Of a DNA stretch of 64,000 nucleotides, positions 17,042 to 25,640 are shown in pieces. Within the stretch, counting starts at the first letter, position 1; every line of letters starts with the position of its first letter. The position numbers were made by a program, and so were the translations under genes. Source of the stretch: Acidimicrobiales bacterium (lineage in GTDB: Bacteria > Actinomycetota > Acidimicrobiia > Acidimicrobiales > DATDAH01); assembly GCA_016794585.1 (NCBI GenBank), contig JAEUJM010000005.1, positions 1 through 64,000 of the forward strand. Direction: 5' to 3'. The notes under the pieces are model-generated. The model was given only the letters and a program-made list of their open reading frames with translations, made no database searches and was not told the DNA's origin.

Positions 17042-17562
17042 GCGGGCTGACCCCCGACGACCTCGTCGCCATCGAGGAGATCCGCGACCTCGCCCTGCGC
17101 TACGCCCTCGCGGTCGACCGACGTGACCTCGACGCCCTCGTCGCCCTGTTCGTGGACGACGTCGACGCAGGGCCCCACGGCGTCGGACGTGAGGCGCTGA
17201 AGGCGTCGTTCGCCGAGAGCCTGCGGGCCGTCGGCGTCACGATGCTGTTCGTGGGCAACCACCTCGTCGAGCTCGACGCCGACGATCCCGACCGGGCGCG
17301 AGGCACCGTCTACTGCCTCGGGAGGATCCAGGCCGACCCGGGCAGCGCCCGGATGATCGAGCACGCCATCCAGTACTCCGACCGCTACGAGCGCCGCGAT
17401 GGCGAGTGGCAGTTCGTGGGCCGCAAGCACGAGCTCTTCTGGGGCGTCGAGCTCGACGAGCGGCCCCTGGCCCAGCCGCCGGCGCACTGGCCCGCCAACC
17501 AGGTCGGCGTGGGGACCATCCCCCACCGCTACGGGTCCTGGCAACGCTTCTGGGGCGACTGA
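17038..17562 (+). CDS. SnoaL-like/NTF2-fold protein
   Basis: 174 residues; the GTG overlaps the IclR stop (GTGA). EIRDLALRYALAVDRRDLDALVALF is the standard N-terminal helix of SnoaL-like domains, and ERRDGEWQFVGRKHE gives the last strands. Members include polyketide cyclases, steroid delta-isomerase-like enzymes and catalytically silent binding proteins. The place at the end of a catabolic operon fits an isomerase, lyase or dehydratase role, which is not proven. Confidence 0.8.
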   Translation: MSGLTPDDLVAIEEIRDLALRYALAVDRRDLDALVALFVDDVDAGPHGVGREALKASFAESLRAVGVTMLFVGNHLVELDADDPDRARGTVYCLGRIQADPGSARMIEHAIQYSDRYERRDGEWQFVGRKHELFWGVELDERPLAQPPAHWPANQVGVGTIPHRYGSWQRFWGD

Positions 17563-17570
17563 CTGCGGGC

Positions 17571-17945
17571 CTAGATCGCCCGCACGGAGACTCGAACGGC
17601 GTGCGCCGCGAGCGCCCGGATGTCCGCCTCGTCGCCGGTGTACACCGTTCCGTCCGGCTCGGCGGCCGCCACCACGATGGCGTCGACGGCCGACCCTCGA
17701 CCCGCACGCCGTCGCAGCTCGGCGGCCCGCCGCGCCCGAGCCAGCGGTAGCTCGATCTCGATCTTGCAGCCCTTCAGGAACCGGTTGGTCCGGGCGTCAC
17801 CCCTCAGGTCTCCCCGCAGGCACTCGACCAGCACCGGCGACGGCACCACGGGTGGCCACTCGTGGGCGCGCCGCATCACGGCGAGCAGCGCCGCGGAACG
17901 CCTCGAGCGCTCGGCGAGCAGCGAGACGGCGCCGCTGTCGAGCAC
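17571..17945 (-). CDS. VapC-like PIN-domain toxin
   Basis: About 124 residues. The acidic PIN residues are Asp3 (LDSGAV), Glu41 (VECLRGD), Asp88 (AVDAIVVAA) and Asp105 (TGDEADI), so the ribonuclease site looks intact. GTG 17945 is the first standard start; a CTG two codons earlier would restore the more usual IVLDSG beginning. It follows the antitoxin gene by about nine bases. VapC toxins cleave tRNA or rRNA and are held silent by VapB. Confidence 0.82.
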   Translation of the reverse strand: MLDSGAVSLLAERSRRSAALLAVMRRAHEWPPVVPSPVLVECLRGDLRGDARTNRFLKGCKIEIELPLARARRAAELRRRAGRGSAVDAIVVAAAEPDGTVYTGDEADIRALAAHAVRVSVRAI

Positions 17946-17954
17946 GATCAGCGC

Positions 17955-18200
17955 TCAGCCCGCCTTGTCGATGCGACCCGCATCCCCACGGACGATGGCC
18001 TCGGCCCACGCAACGTCCGCCGGCGACGGGTCACCGACCTCCTCGATCAGTTCGACGAGGTACTCGTCGGCGGCCTCGACGATCGCCTGGCGCTCGAGCT
18101 CGGCGCGAACCGCAGCCTGGAGCAGCTCGGACGCGGGCAGCTTGCGGGCCTTCACCTCGTCGTAGAGGTCGTCGGGCAGGTACACCTGCATCCGCGGCAT
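17955..18200 (-). CDS. VapB-like antitoxin
   Basis: 81 residues from ATG 18200 (ATG 18212 and 18191 are alternatives). MPRMQVYLPDDLYDEVKARK is a ribbon-helix-helix N-terminus, with an acidic C-terminal tail (EYLVELIEEVGDPSPAD) that would wrap the toxin. Located directly before the PIN gene, as usual for vapBC. Confidence 0.75.
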   Translation of the reverse strand: MPRMQVYLPDDLYDEVKARKLPASELLQAAVRAELERQAIVEAADEYLVELIEEVGDPSPADVAWAEAIVRGDAGRIDKAG

Positions 18201-18248
18201 ACGCCTGACCATACGCCTACGCGAGGCGGGCGGCAACGGACGTGCCGA

Positions 18249-19184
18249 CTACGAGCGCTCGGTGCGGGTGATGAACTCGTGGAGGTGCTGGGCGAGGACG
18301 AGGGGCTGGTCGCCCTGGATGCTGTGGCCGGCATCGGGCACGACGATGACCTCGGCGTCGGGCTGGCGGCGCTGGAGCTCCACGACGTCCTCGTCGCCGA
18401 CGACGCCGGAGTTGGCGCCCCGCAGGAGCAGCAGCGGCGAGTCCACCGCGTCGACCGCCTCCCAGAGGTTGGTGAAGTCGGCCATGCGGCTGGCGTCGTC
18501 GCCGCCGGCGGCGTTCCAGTCCCGGACGGCGTCGTAGCGCCACGACCAGGTGCCGTCGGGGTTCTCCTTGGCGTTGTGGAGGACGCCGCGGCGCAGGGAG
18601 GACTCGGAGCGGGTGGGGTTGTGCTCGATCGTGCGGGAGAGGATCTCGTCGAAGCTGGCGAAGGTCTCGGGCCCGCTGATGAAGGTGACGATGGGCTCGG
18701 CCTTGGCGTGGTCGGTGCCCGGGGTGACGTCGACCACGGCGAGGCGCTCGACCAGGTACGGGTGGGTGGCGGCCAGGCAGAGCGACGTGAGCCCGCCGAG
18801 GGACATACCCACCACAAGGTCGGCGTCGGGCGCAAGGGCGCCGACGACCTTGGCGAGGTCGGCGGCCATCATCGGGGGCCAGTAGGCGTGGTCGTCGCGC
18901 CAGTCCGAGTGACCGTGGCCGGGGAGGTCGACGGCGAGGGCGGGCCGGTCGAGCGCCAGCGCCACCGTGTCCCATGTGTGGGCGTTCTGGGCGCCGCCGT
19001 GGATGAGGACGACCTCGGGGTCGCCGTCTCCCCACTTGAGGGCGCTCACCCGGCGACCGGCGGCGTCCACCTCGAGGAACACCCGCTCCACGACCACGTC
19101 GCCCGGGTGGGGCAGGCCCACCTCCGACGCGTTCTCGTGCAGCATCCCGAACTCGTCGTACCCGGGGTTGTAGCTCTCGCTCAT
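18249..19184 (-). CDS. Alpha/beta-fold hydrolase
   Basis: 311 residues. LIHGGAQNAHTWD is the oxyanion strand, VVGMSLGGLTS the nucleophile elbow, LLLLRGANSGVV the acid-loop region and VVPDAGHSIQGDQP the catalytic His. The family includes C-C bond hydrolases and esterases; the gene follows an SDR by only ten bases, so the two probably share a pathway. Not the HsaD branch as far as the motifs show. Substrate unknown. Confidence 0.85.
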   Translation of the reverse strand: MSESYNPGYDEFGMLHENASEVGLPHPGDVVVERVFLEVDAAGRRVSALKWGDGDPEVVLIHGGAQNAHTWDTVALALDRPALAVDLPGHGHSDWRDDHAYWPPMMAADLAKVVGALAPDADLVVGMSLGGLTSLCLAATHPYLVERLAVVDVTPGTDHAKAEPIVTFISGPETFASFDEILSRTIEHNPTRSESSLRRGVLHNAKENPDGTWSWRYDAVRDWNAAGGDDASRMADFTNLWEAVDAVDSPLLLLRGANSGVVGDEDVVELQRRQPDAEVIVVPDAGHSIQGDQPLVLAQHLHEFITRTERS

Positions 19185-19194
19185 CTCGTGCCCC

Positions 19195-20058
19195 CTAGCC
19201 CTCGTCCGCCACGACGCCGCGCAGCCCCTCGGCCCCGAACAGGGGCTCGAAGAACGAGCTGAAGTCCGGGCCCCGGCGCAGGCTGTGCCCGCCGTCGACC
19301 TGCAGGGTCTGACCCGTCACCCACGTCGAGTCGGGGCCGGCGAAGAACATCGCCGCGCCGGCGCAGTCCTCCACCGTGCCCACCCGGGAGATGGGCATCT
19401 GCGAGAGGTAGTCGTCGAGCACCGGGCTGCCGGAGGTGACGGCGTCCATCAGCTCGGTGTCGATGATCCCGGGGGCGATGGCGTTGACCCGCACGTTGGA
19501 CGGGCCGAGCTCGTCGGCGGCCATGGCCACGAGCTGCTCGATGCCCGCCTTGGACGGGCCGTAGGCCCCGAACCATCGGTGGGTCAGCGATCCCGCGATC
19601 GACGACACGGCGATGAAGGAGCCGCCACCGCCCCGCACCATGACCGGCCCGACGTGCTTCAGGGTGAGGAAGGTGCCGGTGAGGTTCAGGTCGACGGTCT
19701 GGCGCCACAAGTCCACGTCGATCGAGTGCACCGGCCCGGCGGTCAGCGAGCCGCCGGCCGAGGTCAGGACGATGTCGAGCCCGCCGGTCGGCTCGCACGC
19801 CTTGGCTACCGCCGCCGCGACCTGGGCCTCGTCGGTCACGTCGGTGGAGATCGACGTGACGGTCACGCCCTCGGCGGCGCCGGCCTCGATCTCGGCCACC
19901 GCGGCGGCGAGGCGCTCCTCGCTGCGGCCGCAGATGGTGACGTGGGCGCCCTCGGCGGCGAAGCGCGCCGCACACCCGAGCCCGATGCCGCTGCCGCCAC
20001 CCGTGACGAGGGCCGCCTTGCCCCTGATGCCTGCCGATCCGTGGTCGCTGTTGGTCAC
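19195..20058 (-). CDS. SDR-family oxidoreductase
   Basis: 287 residues from GTG 20058. TGGGSGIGLGCAARF binds the cofactor, SSIAGSLTHRWFGAYGPSKA carries Ser-Tyr-Lys and VNAIAPGIIDTE is the usual dimer-helix region. The C-terminal 25 residues (RRGPDFSSFFEPLFGAEG) are an extension not common to all SDRs. It is divergent from the DyP gene with 32 bases between starts and co-directional with the hydrolase behind it. Confidence 0.85.
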   Translation of the reverse strand: MTNSDHGSAGIRGKAALVTGGGSGIGLGCAARFAAEGAHVTICGRSEERLAAAVAEIEAGAAEGVTVTSISTDVTDEAQVAAAVAKACEPTGGLDIVLTSAGGSLTAGPVHSIDVDLWRQTVDLNLTGTFLTLKHVGPVMVRGGGGSFIAVSSIAGSLTHRWFGAYGPSKAGIEQLVAMAADELGPSNVRVNAIAPGIIDTELMDAVTSGSPVLDDYLSQMPISRVGTVEDCAGAAMFFAGPDSTWVTGQTLQVDGGHSLRRGPDFSSFFEPLFGAEGLRGVVADEG

Positions 20059-20090
20059 GGGAGCACGTTAGAAGAACTAGAAAGCGCCCC

Positions 20091-21014
20091 ATGCCTCAAC
20101 CGCAACCCGCTGTGTTCGCGGAGGGAACCCAGGCCCACTGGTTCCTCCACTACCGCCTGAGCGAGGGCGCCGACCTCGGCGCCGTCCGCGCCGCCGTCTC
20201 CACCGTCCGCGGCGAGGCCGCCGGCATCACGCCGACCGACGCCGTCAACCTGGCCGTCGGCTTCGGCCCCGACCTGCTGGCCCGCCTGGCCCCCGACGAG
20301 GTGCCCGAGGGCTTCCACCCCTTCACCCAGGTGGGGGCAGAGCCCGGCCCGGTGGCGGTCGCCACCCAGGAGGACCTCTTCCTCTGGGCCCACAGCAACC
20401 GCATCGACCGGAACTTCGACGTGGCGCGGGCGGCCCGGCGCGCACTCGACGGCCTGGCCACGCTGGCCCGCGAGACGGTGTCGTGGGTGTGGCACGACAA
20501 CCGCGACCTCACCGGCTTCATCGACGGCACCGCCAACCCGCCGGTCGAGGAGGCCCGTGAGCTCGCCGTCGTGGCCGACGGCCCGGGCGCCGGCGGCAGC
20601 TTCGTCATCACCCAGCGCTACCTCCACGACCTCGACCGCTTCCACGCCTTGGACCTCGCCGCCCAGGAGGCGGCCGTCGGGCGCACGAAGGCCGACAGCG
20701 TCGAGCTCGAGGACAAGCCGGCCGACGCCCACATCTCCCGGGTGGAGATCGAGGACGAGGACGGCGAGGAGATCGAGATCTACCGCCGCTCCGTCCCCTA
20801 CGGGAACAGCGAGGAGTTCGGCCTCTACTTCATCGCCTTCAACGACGAGCTCGAGACCTTCGACCGGATGCTGGCCAACATGTACGGGACCTCCGGCGAC
20901 GGCGTCCACGACCGCCTCATGGACTTCGTCCGCCCGGTCAGCGGCGCCTACTACTTCGTGCCCAGCGTCGAGACCCTCAACGAGCTGGCGCCGACGCCCG
21001 ACCGCGAGGATTGA
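20091..21014 (+). CDS. DyP-type heme peroxidase
   Basis: 307 residues without a Tat or Sec signal, so cytosolic or packaged in an encapsulin shell (no shell gene is seen). GFIDGTANP around Asp145 is the GxxDG distal motif; His214 (ADAHISR) is the proximal heme ligand. The family oxidises dyes, phenolics or porphyrin-type substrates with H2O2. The start is 32 bases from the divergent SDR. Confidence 0.9.
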   Translation: MPQPQPAVFAEGTQAHWFLHYRLSEGADLGAVRAAVSTVRGEAAGITPTDAVNLAVGFGPDLLARLAPDEVPEGFHPFTQVGAEPGPVAVATQEDLFLWAHSNRIDRNFDVARAARRALDGLATLARETVSWVWHDNRDLTGFIDGTANPPVEEARELAVVADGPGAGGSFVITQRYLHDLDRFHALDLAAQEAAVGRTKADSVELEDKPADAHISRVEIEDEDGEEIEIYRRSVPYGNSEEFGLYFIAFNDELETFDRMLANMYGTSGDGVHDRLMDFVRPVSGAYYFVPSVETLNELAPTPDRED

Positions 21015-21030
21015 GCAGCCGACGGGAGTC

Positions 21031-21347
21031 TCAGGAGCTCGGTGTCCGTCCCGCCCAGTACACGGGTCGCCGGCGGTCGTGGGCGACAGCCAGGACGTCG
21101 ACGACATCGACGACCACCCGGTACGCCAGGTGGTACGGAAAGCCCCTGACCGGAGCTCGACGGAACGTGTGAGCACCCGGGGTCGAGATCAGCGATCCCG
21201 CCTCCGGCCATCGGCTCAGCATGGCGGCCGCCGCTGCAACGCATCCACGAACTGGACCCCGAGTCCCGAGCTCCGTTCGTCGTACCAACGCGCCGCTTCG
21301 TCGAGCTCCTGTAGTGCAGGAGGCGCGATCCGAACGGTGTATGTCAC
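21031..21347 (-). pseudogene. ParE/RelE-type toxin split by a frameshift
   Basis: From GTG 21347 one frame gives TVRIAPPALQELDEAARWYDE and GVQFVDALQ, the usual ParE N-terminus, then stops after about 43 codons. The continuation LSRWPEAG, RRAPVRGFPYHLAYRV and VLAVAHDRRRPVYW, the usual ParE C-terminus, lies in another frame to 21031. The switch is in the run of GGC/GCC repeats near 21225-21235 and equals one lost base. Either a natural null toxin or a sequencing error in a GC repeat. Confidence 0.75.
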
Positions 21348-21571
21348 ACCGTCAGGTTGGCTCGTACCTGGTCGAGGGCGGCGTCCAACGGGACCCCTTG
21401 CTCCTCACCTGCGTCGAGCCGAGCGGCTCGGCGCACGAGCTCGGCATCCCAGGCTCGACGAAGCTCATCCTCGTCCAACATCTGTGAGACATCGTGACTG
21501 GCCAGGAGCTCGGCAGCCAGTTCGGCCCGCGCCGGCTCGGGCAGAGCGAGCGGCCCCATCGCGAATCGCAT
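21344..21571 (-). CDS. Addiction-module antitoxin (ParD/RelB-like)
   Basis: 75 residues from ATG 21571 (ATG 21559 is possible; the frame opens further to 21646). ALPEPARAELAAELLAS and AWDAELVRRAARLDAGEEQG match the short helical antitoxins that pair with ParE/RelE toxins. Its stop overlaps the toxin start (GTGTGA). Confidence 0.72.
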   Translation of the reverse strand: MRFAMGPLALPEPARAELAAELLASHDVSQMLDEDELRRAWDAELVRRAARLDAGEEQGVPLDAALDQVRANLTV

Positions 21572-21664
21572 CGGTCGCCATGGCCCGATCGTCCCGGGGC
21601 ACCGAGTTGCGCGACCGCCGCGGACACTGATGTAGATCACTGGCACCCAGCAACTGGCCTCGGC

Positions 21665-22627
21665 TCAGACGAGCGCCGCCATGGCTTCGGCGTGCATGTC
21701 GCCGCTGCCGAACACCGTGTCCAACACGAAGGCGCGCTTCAGGTAGAGGTGGGCGTCCACCTCCCAGGTGAAGCCCATGCCGCCGTGGACCTGGATGCAG
21801 GCCTTGCCGTTGGCGATGCCCGCCTCGCCGGCGATGAGCTTGGCGCCGTGGGCGGCGCGGTCCGGGTCGCCGACCGACGGGTCGTCGAGGGTGACGCCGG
21901 CGGCGTAGACCGCGGCGCGGGCCACCTCGGCCCGGGTGAGCATGTCGGCGAGGATGTGCTTCACGGCCTGGAAGGTGCCGATGGGCTTGCCGAACTGCTC
22001 GCGCTCCTTGGCGTAGGCGGTGCCGAGCTCGACGGTGGCGCCGGCGATGCCCAGGAGCTGGGCGGCGGCGAGCACCGAGCCCTCGAGGCGCCAACGGGCG
22101 GCATCCTCGGGGCCGCCGATGGCCTCGCCCGCGGGCAGGTCGGCCACGACGTGCAGCGGCGTCAGCGGGTCGAGGGGGTGGCCCACGGGCTCACCCGAGA
22201 TGGCCCCCGACTCGATGAGGTGCAGGCCCTCGTCGTCGACGGCCACGAGGGCGTCGAGGGCGTCGAGGTGCTCGACCAGGATCGGGTGGGCGGGGCGCTC
22301 GACCAGGCCCACGATCCGGTCACCCGACACGGCCCCATCGACCAGGCCGGCGGCCAGGTGGGTGGCGAGGATCGGACCGGGCACGACCGCCCGGCCCAGC
22401 TCCTCGAAGACCAGCACGGCCTCGGTCATGCCCAGACCGACGCCGCCGTCGGCCTCGGGCAGGCGCAGGCCGAACACGCCGGTGTCGGCCAGCTCGCGCC
22501 AGCGGCCCCGGTCGACGCCGGCGCTGGCCTCCAGGCCCCGCACCGTCTCCATGTCGAAGCGGCCGGCGCAGAAGCTGCGGATGCCCCCCTGGAGGGCGGC
22601 CTCGTCCTCGTTCAGATCGAAGTCCAC
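21665..22627 (-). CDS. Acyl-CoA dehydrogenase, short partner-type subunit
   Basis: 320 residues, shorter than the 375-400 usual for catalytic members. It starts MDFDLNEDEAALQGGIRSFC and ends KACIQVHGGMGFTWEVDAHLYLKR. The middle TEPxxGSD flavin motif is absent. In heteromeric steroid dehydrogenases one subunit is reduced in this way, so it is probably the partner of the gene at 22641-23831, which it follows by 13 bases. Confidence 0.85.
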   Translation of the reverse strand: MDFDLNEDEAALQGGIRSFCAGRFDMETVRGLEASAGVDRGRWRELADTGVFGLRLPEADGGVGLGMTEAVLVFEELGRAVVPGPILATHLAAGLVDGAVSGDRIVGLVERPAHPILVEHLDALDALVAVDDEGLHLIESGAISGEPVGHPLDPLTPLHVVADLPAGEAIGGPEDAARWRLEGSVLAAAQLLGIAGATVELGTAYAKEREQFGKPIGTFQAVKHILADMLTRAEVARAAVYAAGVTLDDPSVGDPDRAAHGAKLIAGEAGIANGKACIQVHGGMGFTWEVDAHLYLKRAFVLDTVFGSGDMHAEAMAALV

Positions 22628-22640
22628 GTCGTCGCCTCCG

Positions 22641-23831
22641 CTACCGGTCCTTGGGGAGGCCGAGGATGCGCTCGGCCACGATGTTGCGCTGGATCTGGGT
22701 GGTGCCCGCCGCGATGGAGATCGAGATGGCGTGCAGCAGGCCCTCGACGTGGGGGCGGTTGCTCATGCCGGCCACGTCGTCGACGGCCAGGCCGGCCCGC
22801 TCGAAGACCCGTTCGCCGAGCAGGCCGAGGCGGTGCCGCACCTCCGAGTAGTGCAGCTTGAACACCGAGCCGCCCGGACCGGGCACACCGGTGCGCGACG
22901 CCTGGGTGACGTTGCGCTTGACCAGCGCCCACAGGGCGTCGAGGTCGGCGGCGGCCTGGCCGATGTCCCGGCGCAGGCCGGCGTCGTCCCACGCCGTGCC
23001 CGAGCCCCGGGTGATCTGCTTGGCCGCGGCGGCGAGCTGCTCGACGAGCTGCATCGAGGCCAGCATCTCGCTCACGAAGGCGGTGCCCCGCTCGAAGCTG
23101 AAGGTGACCATGGCCACCCGCCAGCCGTCGTTCTCGTCGCCGACCCGGTTGGCCACCGGCACCCGCACGTCGTCGAGGAACACCTCGCTGAACTCGTCCG
23201 AGCCGGCGATGGTGCGCAGCGGGCGGATGTCGATGCCCGGGGTGTCCATGGGCAGCATCAGCCAGGTGATGCCCTTGTGCTTTGGGGCGTCGGGGTCGGT
23301 GCGCACGAGGAGCTCGCAGTAGTCCGCCACCTGGGCGTTCGACGTCCAGATCTTCGACCCGTTGATGACGTACTCGTCGCCGTCACGGACGGCCCGGGTG
23401 CGCAGCGAGGCGAGGTCCGAACCGGCCTGCGGCTCGGAGAACCCCTGGCACCACACCTCGTCGCCCCGGAGGATGGCGGGCAGGTGGGCCGCCTTCTGCT
23501 CCGGGGTGGCCTCGGTCACGATGGTCGGGCCGGCGTGGAGGAGGGCCACGAACATGACGCCCACGTAGGGGGCGTTGCGGCGCTCGGTCTCCTCCAGGAA
23601 GATCAGGTGCTCGGCCGGCGAGGCGCCACGGCCCCCGACCTCCTTCGGCCAGTTGATGCCGGCGTAGCCCTGGTCGAACAGCATCCGCTGCCAGGCCGTG
23701 TCGTAGGCCCGGCGGGCCTCCCAGTCGTTCTGGTCGGCGGGCGGCGGGCCGACGGTGGGCAGCACCTCGTCCAACCACTCGACCAACTCGGCCCGGAAGG
23801 CCTCTTCTTCGTCCGAGTAACGCAGGTCCAC
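22641..23831 (-). CDS. Acyl-CoA dehydrogenase, catalytic-type subunit
   Basis: 396 residues from GTG 23831. FSEPQAGSDLASLRTRAV near residue 130 and the end AGTTQIQRNIVAERILGLP are family signatures. Start of a two-gene operon with the shorter dehydrogenase. The palindrome CTGACG-N3-CGTCAG lies 23 bases upstream, the same site found before the ring-degradation operons, so its substrate may be a bicyclic or ring-opened steroid CoA ester (inference). Confidence 0.86.
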   Translation of the reverse strand: MDLRYSDEEEAFRAELVEWLDEVLPTVGPPPADQNDWEARRAYDTAWQRMLFDQGYAGINWPKEVGGRGASPAEHLIFLEETERRNAPYVGVMFVALLHAGPTIVTEATPEQKAAHLPAILRGDEVWCQGFSEPQAGSDLASLRTRAVRDGDEYVINGSKIWTSNAQVADYCELLVRTDPDAPKHKGITWLMLPMDTPGIDIRPLRTIAGSDEFSEVFLDDVRVPVANRVGDENDGWRVAMVTFSFERGTAFVSEMLASMQLVEQLAAAAKQITRGSGTAWDDAGLRRDIGQAAADLDALWALVKRNVTQASRTGVPGPGGSVFKLHYSEVRHRLGLLGERVFERAGLAVDDVAGMSNRPHVEGLLHAISISIAAGTTQIQRNIVAERILGLPKDR

Positions 23832-23853
23832 GGGCGGCGAGTGTACGGACGAT

Positions 23854-23868
23854 CTGACGGCCCGTCAG
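23854..23868. promoter_or_regulatory. CTGACG-N3-CGTCAG operator
   Basis: CTGACGGCCCGTCAG: perfect six-base arms around GCC, and the symmetry extends three more bases on each side (GAT/ATC), so 21 bases are palindromic except the centre. Placed 23 bases before the dehydrogenase start at 23831. Confidence 0.65.
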
Positions 23869-23890
23869 ATCCTGCCCGCCTCCGCCTGGA

Positions 23891-24799
23891 TCAGCGGGGG
23901 AAGGCGCCGGCGATGGCGTCGAGGCCCTCGCCGATCTCCGCCACGGTGCTGGCTCCGGGAGGGACGTTGGTGGAGAAGGAGGTCACGCCGGCCTCGACCA
24001 GCGCCGCCACCCGGTCGGCCGTGGCCGCGGCGTCGATGGCGCCGTCGGCGTCGCGCTTGAGGGGCAGGCCCACCCGGATGCCGAGCTCGGCCGGGTCGCG
24101 GCCGGCGGCGACGAAGGCCTCTCGCAGGACGGCCGACTCGGCCACCACGTCGTCGGGGCGCATGCGCCCCAACGGCAGCCAGCCGTCGCCCTGCTCGGCG
24201 AGGCGGGCCGCCAGCTTCGGCGTGGGCTTGGCCCCGAACCAGATCGGCAGTCGCTCCTGCGCCGGCGCCGGCTCGCACCAGATCTCCGCGAAGGACACGG
24301 TCGGCGAGTCGAACGACACGGGCTCGCCCCGGCCCGCCCAGAGCGCCCGGCAGGCCCGGATGGTGTCGTCGTGGCGGCTCCAGCGCCGCTCCCACGGCAC
24401 GCCGGCGGCGGCGTACTCCTCGCGCTGCCAGCCCAGGCCGACGCCGAGGTCCACGCGACCACCGGAGAGGTTGTCGAGGGTGGCCACGGTCTTGGCCAGC
24501 AGCACCGCGGGCCGCAGCGGCGTGATGAGCACGCCGGTGCCCAGGCGCACGGTGCTGGTGGCGCCGGCGATGGCCGCGAGCGTGGTCAGCGGCTCGATCC
24601 AGGGATCGCCGGGCGGGAAGGGGAAGTCGCCGTACGGATAGGGCTCGACGTTGGCGCTCATCACCACGTGGTCGGGCAGGACCACCTGGTCGAACCCGGC
24701 CGCCTCGGCGCGCTGGGCCACCTCGACGATGACCCGGTGGTCGGCGCCGAACGTGCGGTGCAGGCCGGCGATGGTGAGCGAGAGGGTGGGCGTGCTCAT
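23891..24799 (-). CDS. LLM-class F420-dependent oxidoreductase
   Basis: 302 residues from ATG 24799 (a GTG nine bases earlier is possible). GFDQVVLPDHVVMSANVEPYP, SGGRVDLGVGLGWQREEYAA and the C-terminal barrel strands are those of the F420-dependent LLM family. It is the last gene of the FadD3-like/ADH/SDR/LLM operon (minus strand). Reaction unknown. Confidence 0.85.
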   Translation of the reverse strand: MSTPTLSLTIAGLHRTFGADHRVIVEVAQRAEAAGFDQVVLPDHVVMSANVEPYPYGDFPFPPGDPWIEPLTTLAAIAGATSTVRLGTGVLITPLRPAVLLAKTVATLDNLSGGRVDLGVGLGWQREEYAAAGVPWERRWSRHDDTIRACRALWAGRGEPVSFDSPTVSFAEIWCEPAPAQERLPIWFGAKPTPKLAARLAEQGDGWLPLGRMRPDDVVAESAVLREAFVAAGRDPAELGIRVGLPLKRDADGAIDAAATADRVAALVEAGVTSFSTNVPPGASTVAEIGEGLDAIAGAFPR

Positions 24800-24818
24800 C
24801 GGGCCCACCCTCCCGCGC

Positions 24819-25640
24819 TCAGCACGTGATGCCGCCGTCGAGGGGGACGATCGAGCCGGTCATGTACCGGGCCTCGTCCGACACCATGTAGGCGAACAGC
24901 CCCGCCATCTCCTCGGGCTTCGAGGCGCCCATCGGGGTCATCATCTTGCGGATCTTCTTGTAGTCGCCGCCCTCGGGCAGCTCCACGAAGGAGTGGATGA
25001 TGGGCGTGTCCACGCCACCCGGGCAGATCGCGTTGCAGCGGACGTTGCGGTCCTTGTACTCCTCGGCGATGGCCTTGGTGAGCTGGATCACGCCACCCTT
25101 CGAGGCGCAGTACGCCGCGCTGTAGGGCTGGCCGAACAGGCCGGCGCTCGACGAGGTGTTCACGATCACGCCGCCGCCCTGCTCCAGCATGTGGGGCAGC
25201 ACGAAGCGGATCATGTAGGCCGAGCCGTTGAGGTTGACGGCCACGATCTTGTCGAACTGGGCCGTGTCCATCTCGTGGGTGTTGGCGAAGGTGCCGATGC
25301 CGGCGATGTTGCACAGGGCGTCGACCCGGCCGTAGGCCTCGACGGCCGCGGCCACCGTGGCCTCGCAGTCGGCCGCCGACGAGACGTCACAGGCGACGCC
25401 GATGGCGGTGCCACCGGCCTCGGTGATGTCGGCGGCGGTCTTCTCCGCGGTCTCGGCGAACAGGTCGACGCAGACGACCGACCCGGCCTCGGCCGCGAGG
25501 CGCTTGGCCGTGGCCTGCCCGATGCCCGAGCCGGCGCCGGTGACGATGGCCACCTTGCCCCGGGCCCGCGGCAGGACGTCGAGGGCCTCGTGGTCGGGGC
25601 CCTTCTCACTCGTGCTGGTCCACTGCGATGCGTCGGCCAT
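24819..25640 (-). CDS. SDR-family oxidoreductase
   Basis: 273 residues. TGAGSGIGQATAKRLAAEAG binds NAD(P), NTSSSAGLFGQPYSAAYCASKG carries Ser-Tyr-Lys, and ARYMTGSIVPLDGGITC is the conserved end. ATG 25640 shares a base with the TGA of the upstream dehydrogenase (TGATG), so the two are coupled. Likely to oxidise a ring or side-chain hydroxyl in the pathway started by the FadD3-like ligase; substrate inferred from context only. Confidence 0.85.
   Translation of the reverse strand: MADASQWTSTSEKGPDHEALDVLPRARGKVAIVTGAGSGIGQATAKRLAAEAGSVVCVDLFAETAEKTAADITEAGGTAIGVACDVSSAADCEATVAAAVEAYGRVDALCNIAGIGTFANTHEMDTAQFDKIVAVNLNGSAYMIRFVLPHMLEQGGGVIVNTSSSAGLFGQPYSAAYCASKGGVIQLTKAIAEEYKDRNVRCNAICPGGVDTPIIHSFVELPEGGDYKKIRKMMTPMGASKPEEMAGLFAYMVSDEARYMTGSIVPLDGGITC

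Noticed and set aside
20061-20090. TTAGAAGAACTAGAA between SDR and DyP starts as a KstR-type box
   Set aside because: No AAC-N2-GTT core and no dyad symmetry.
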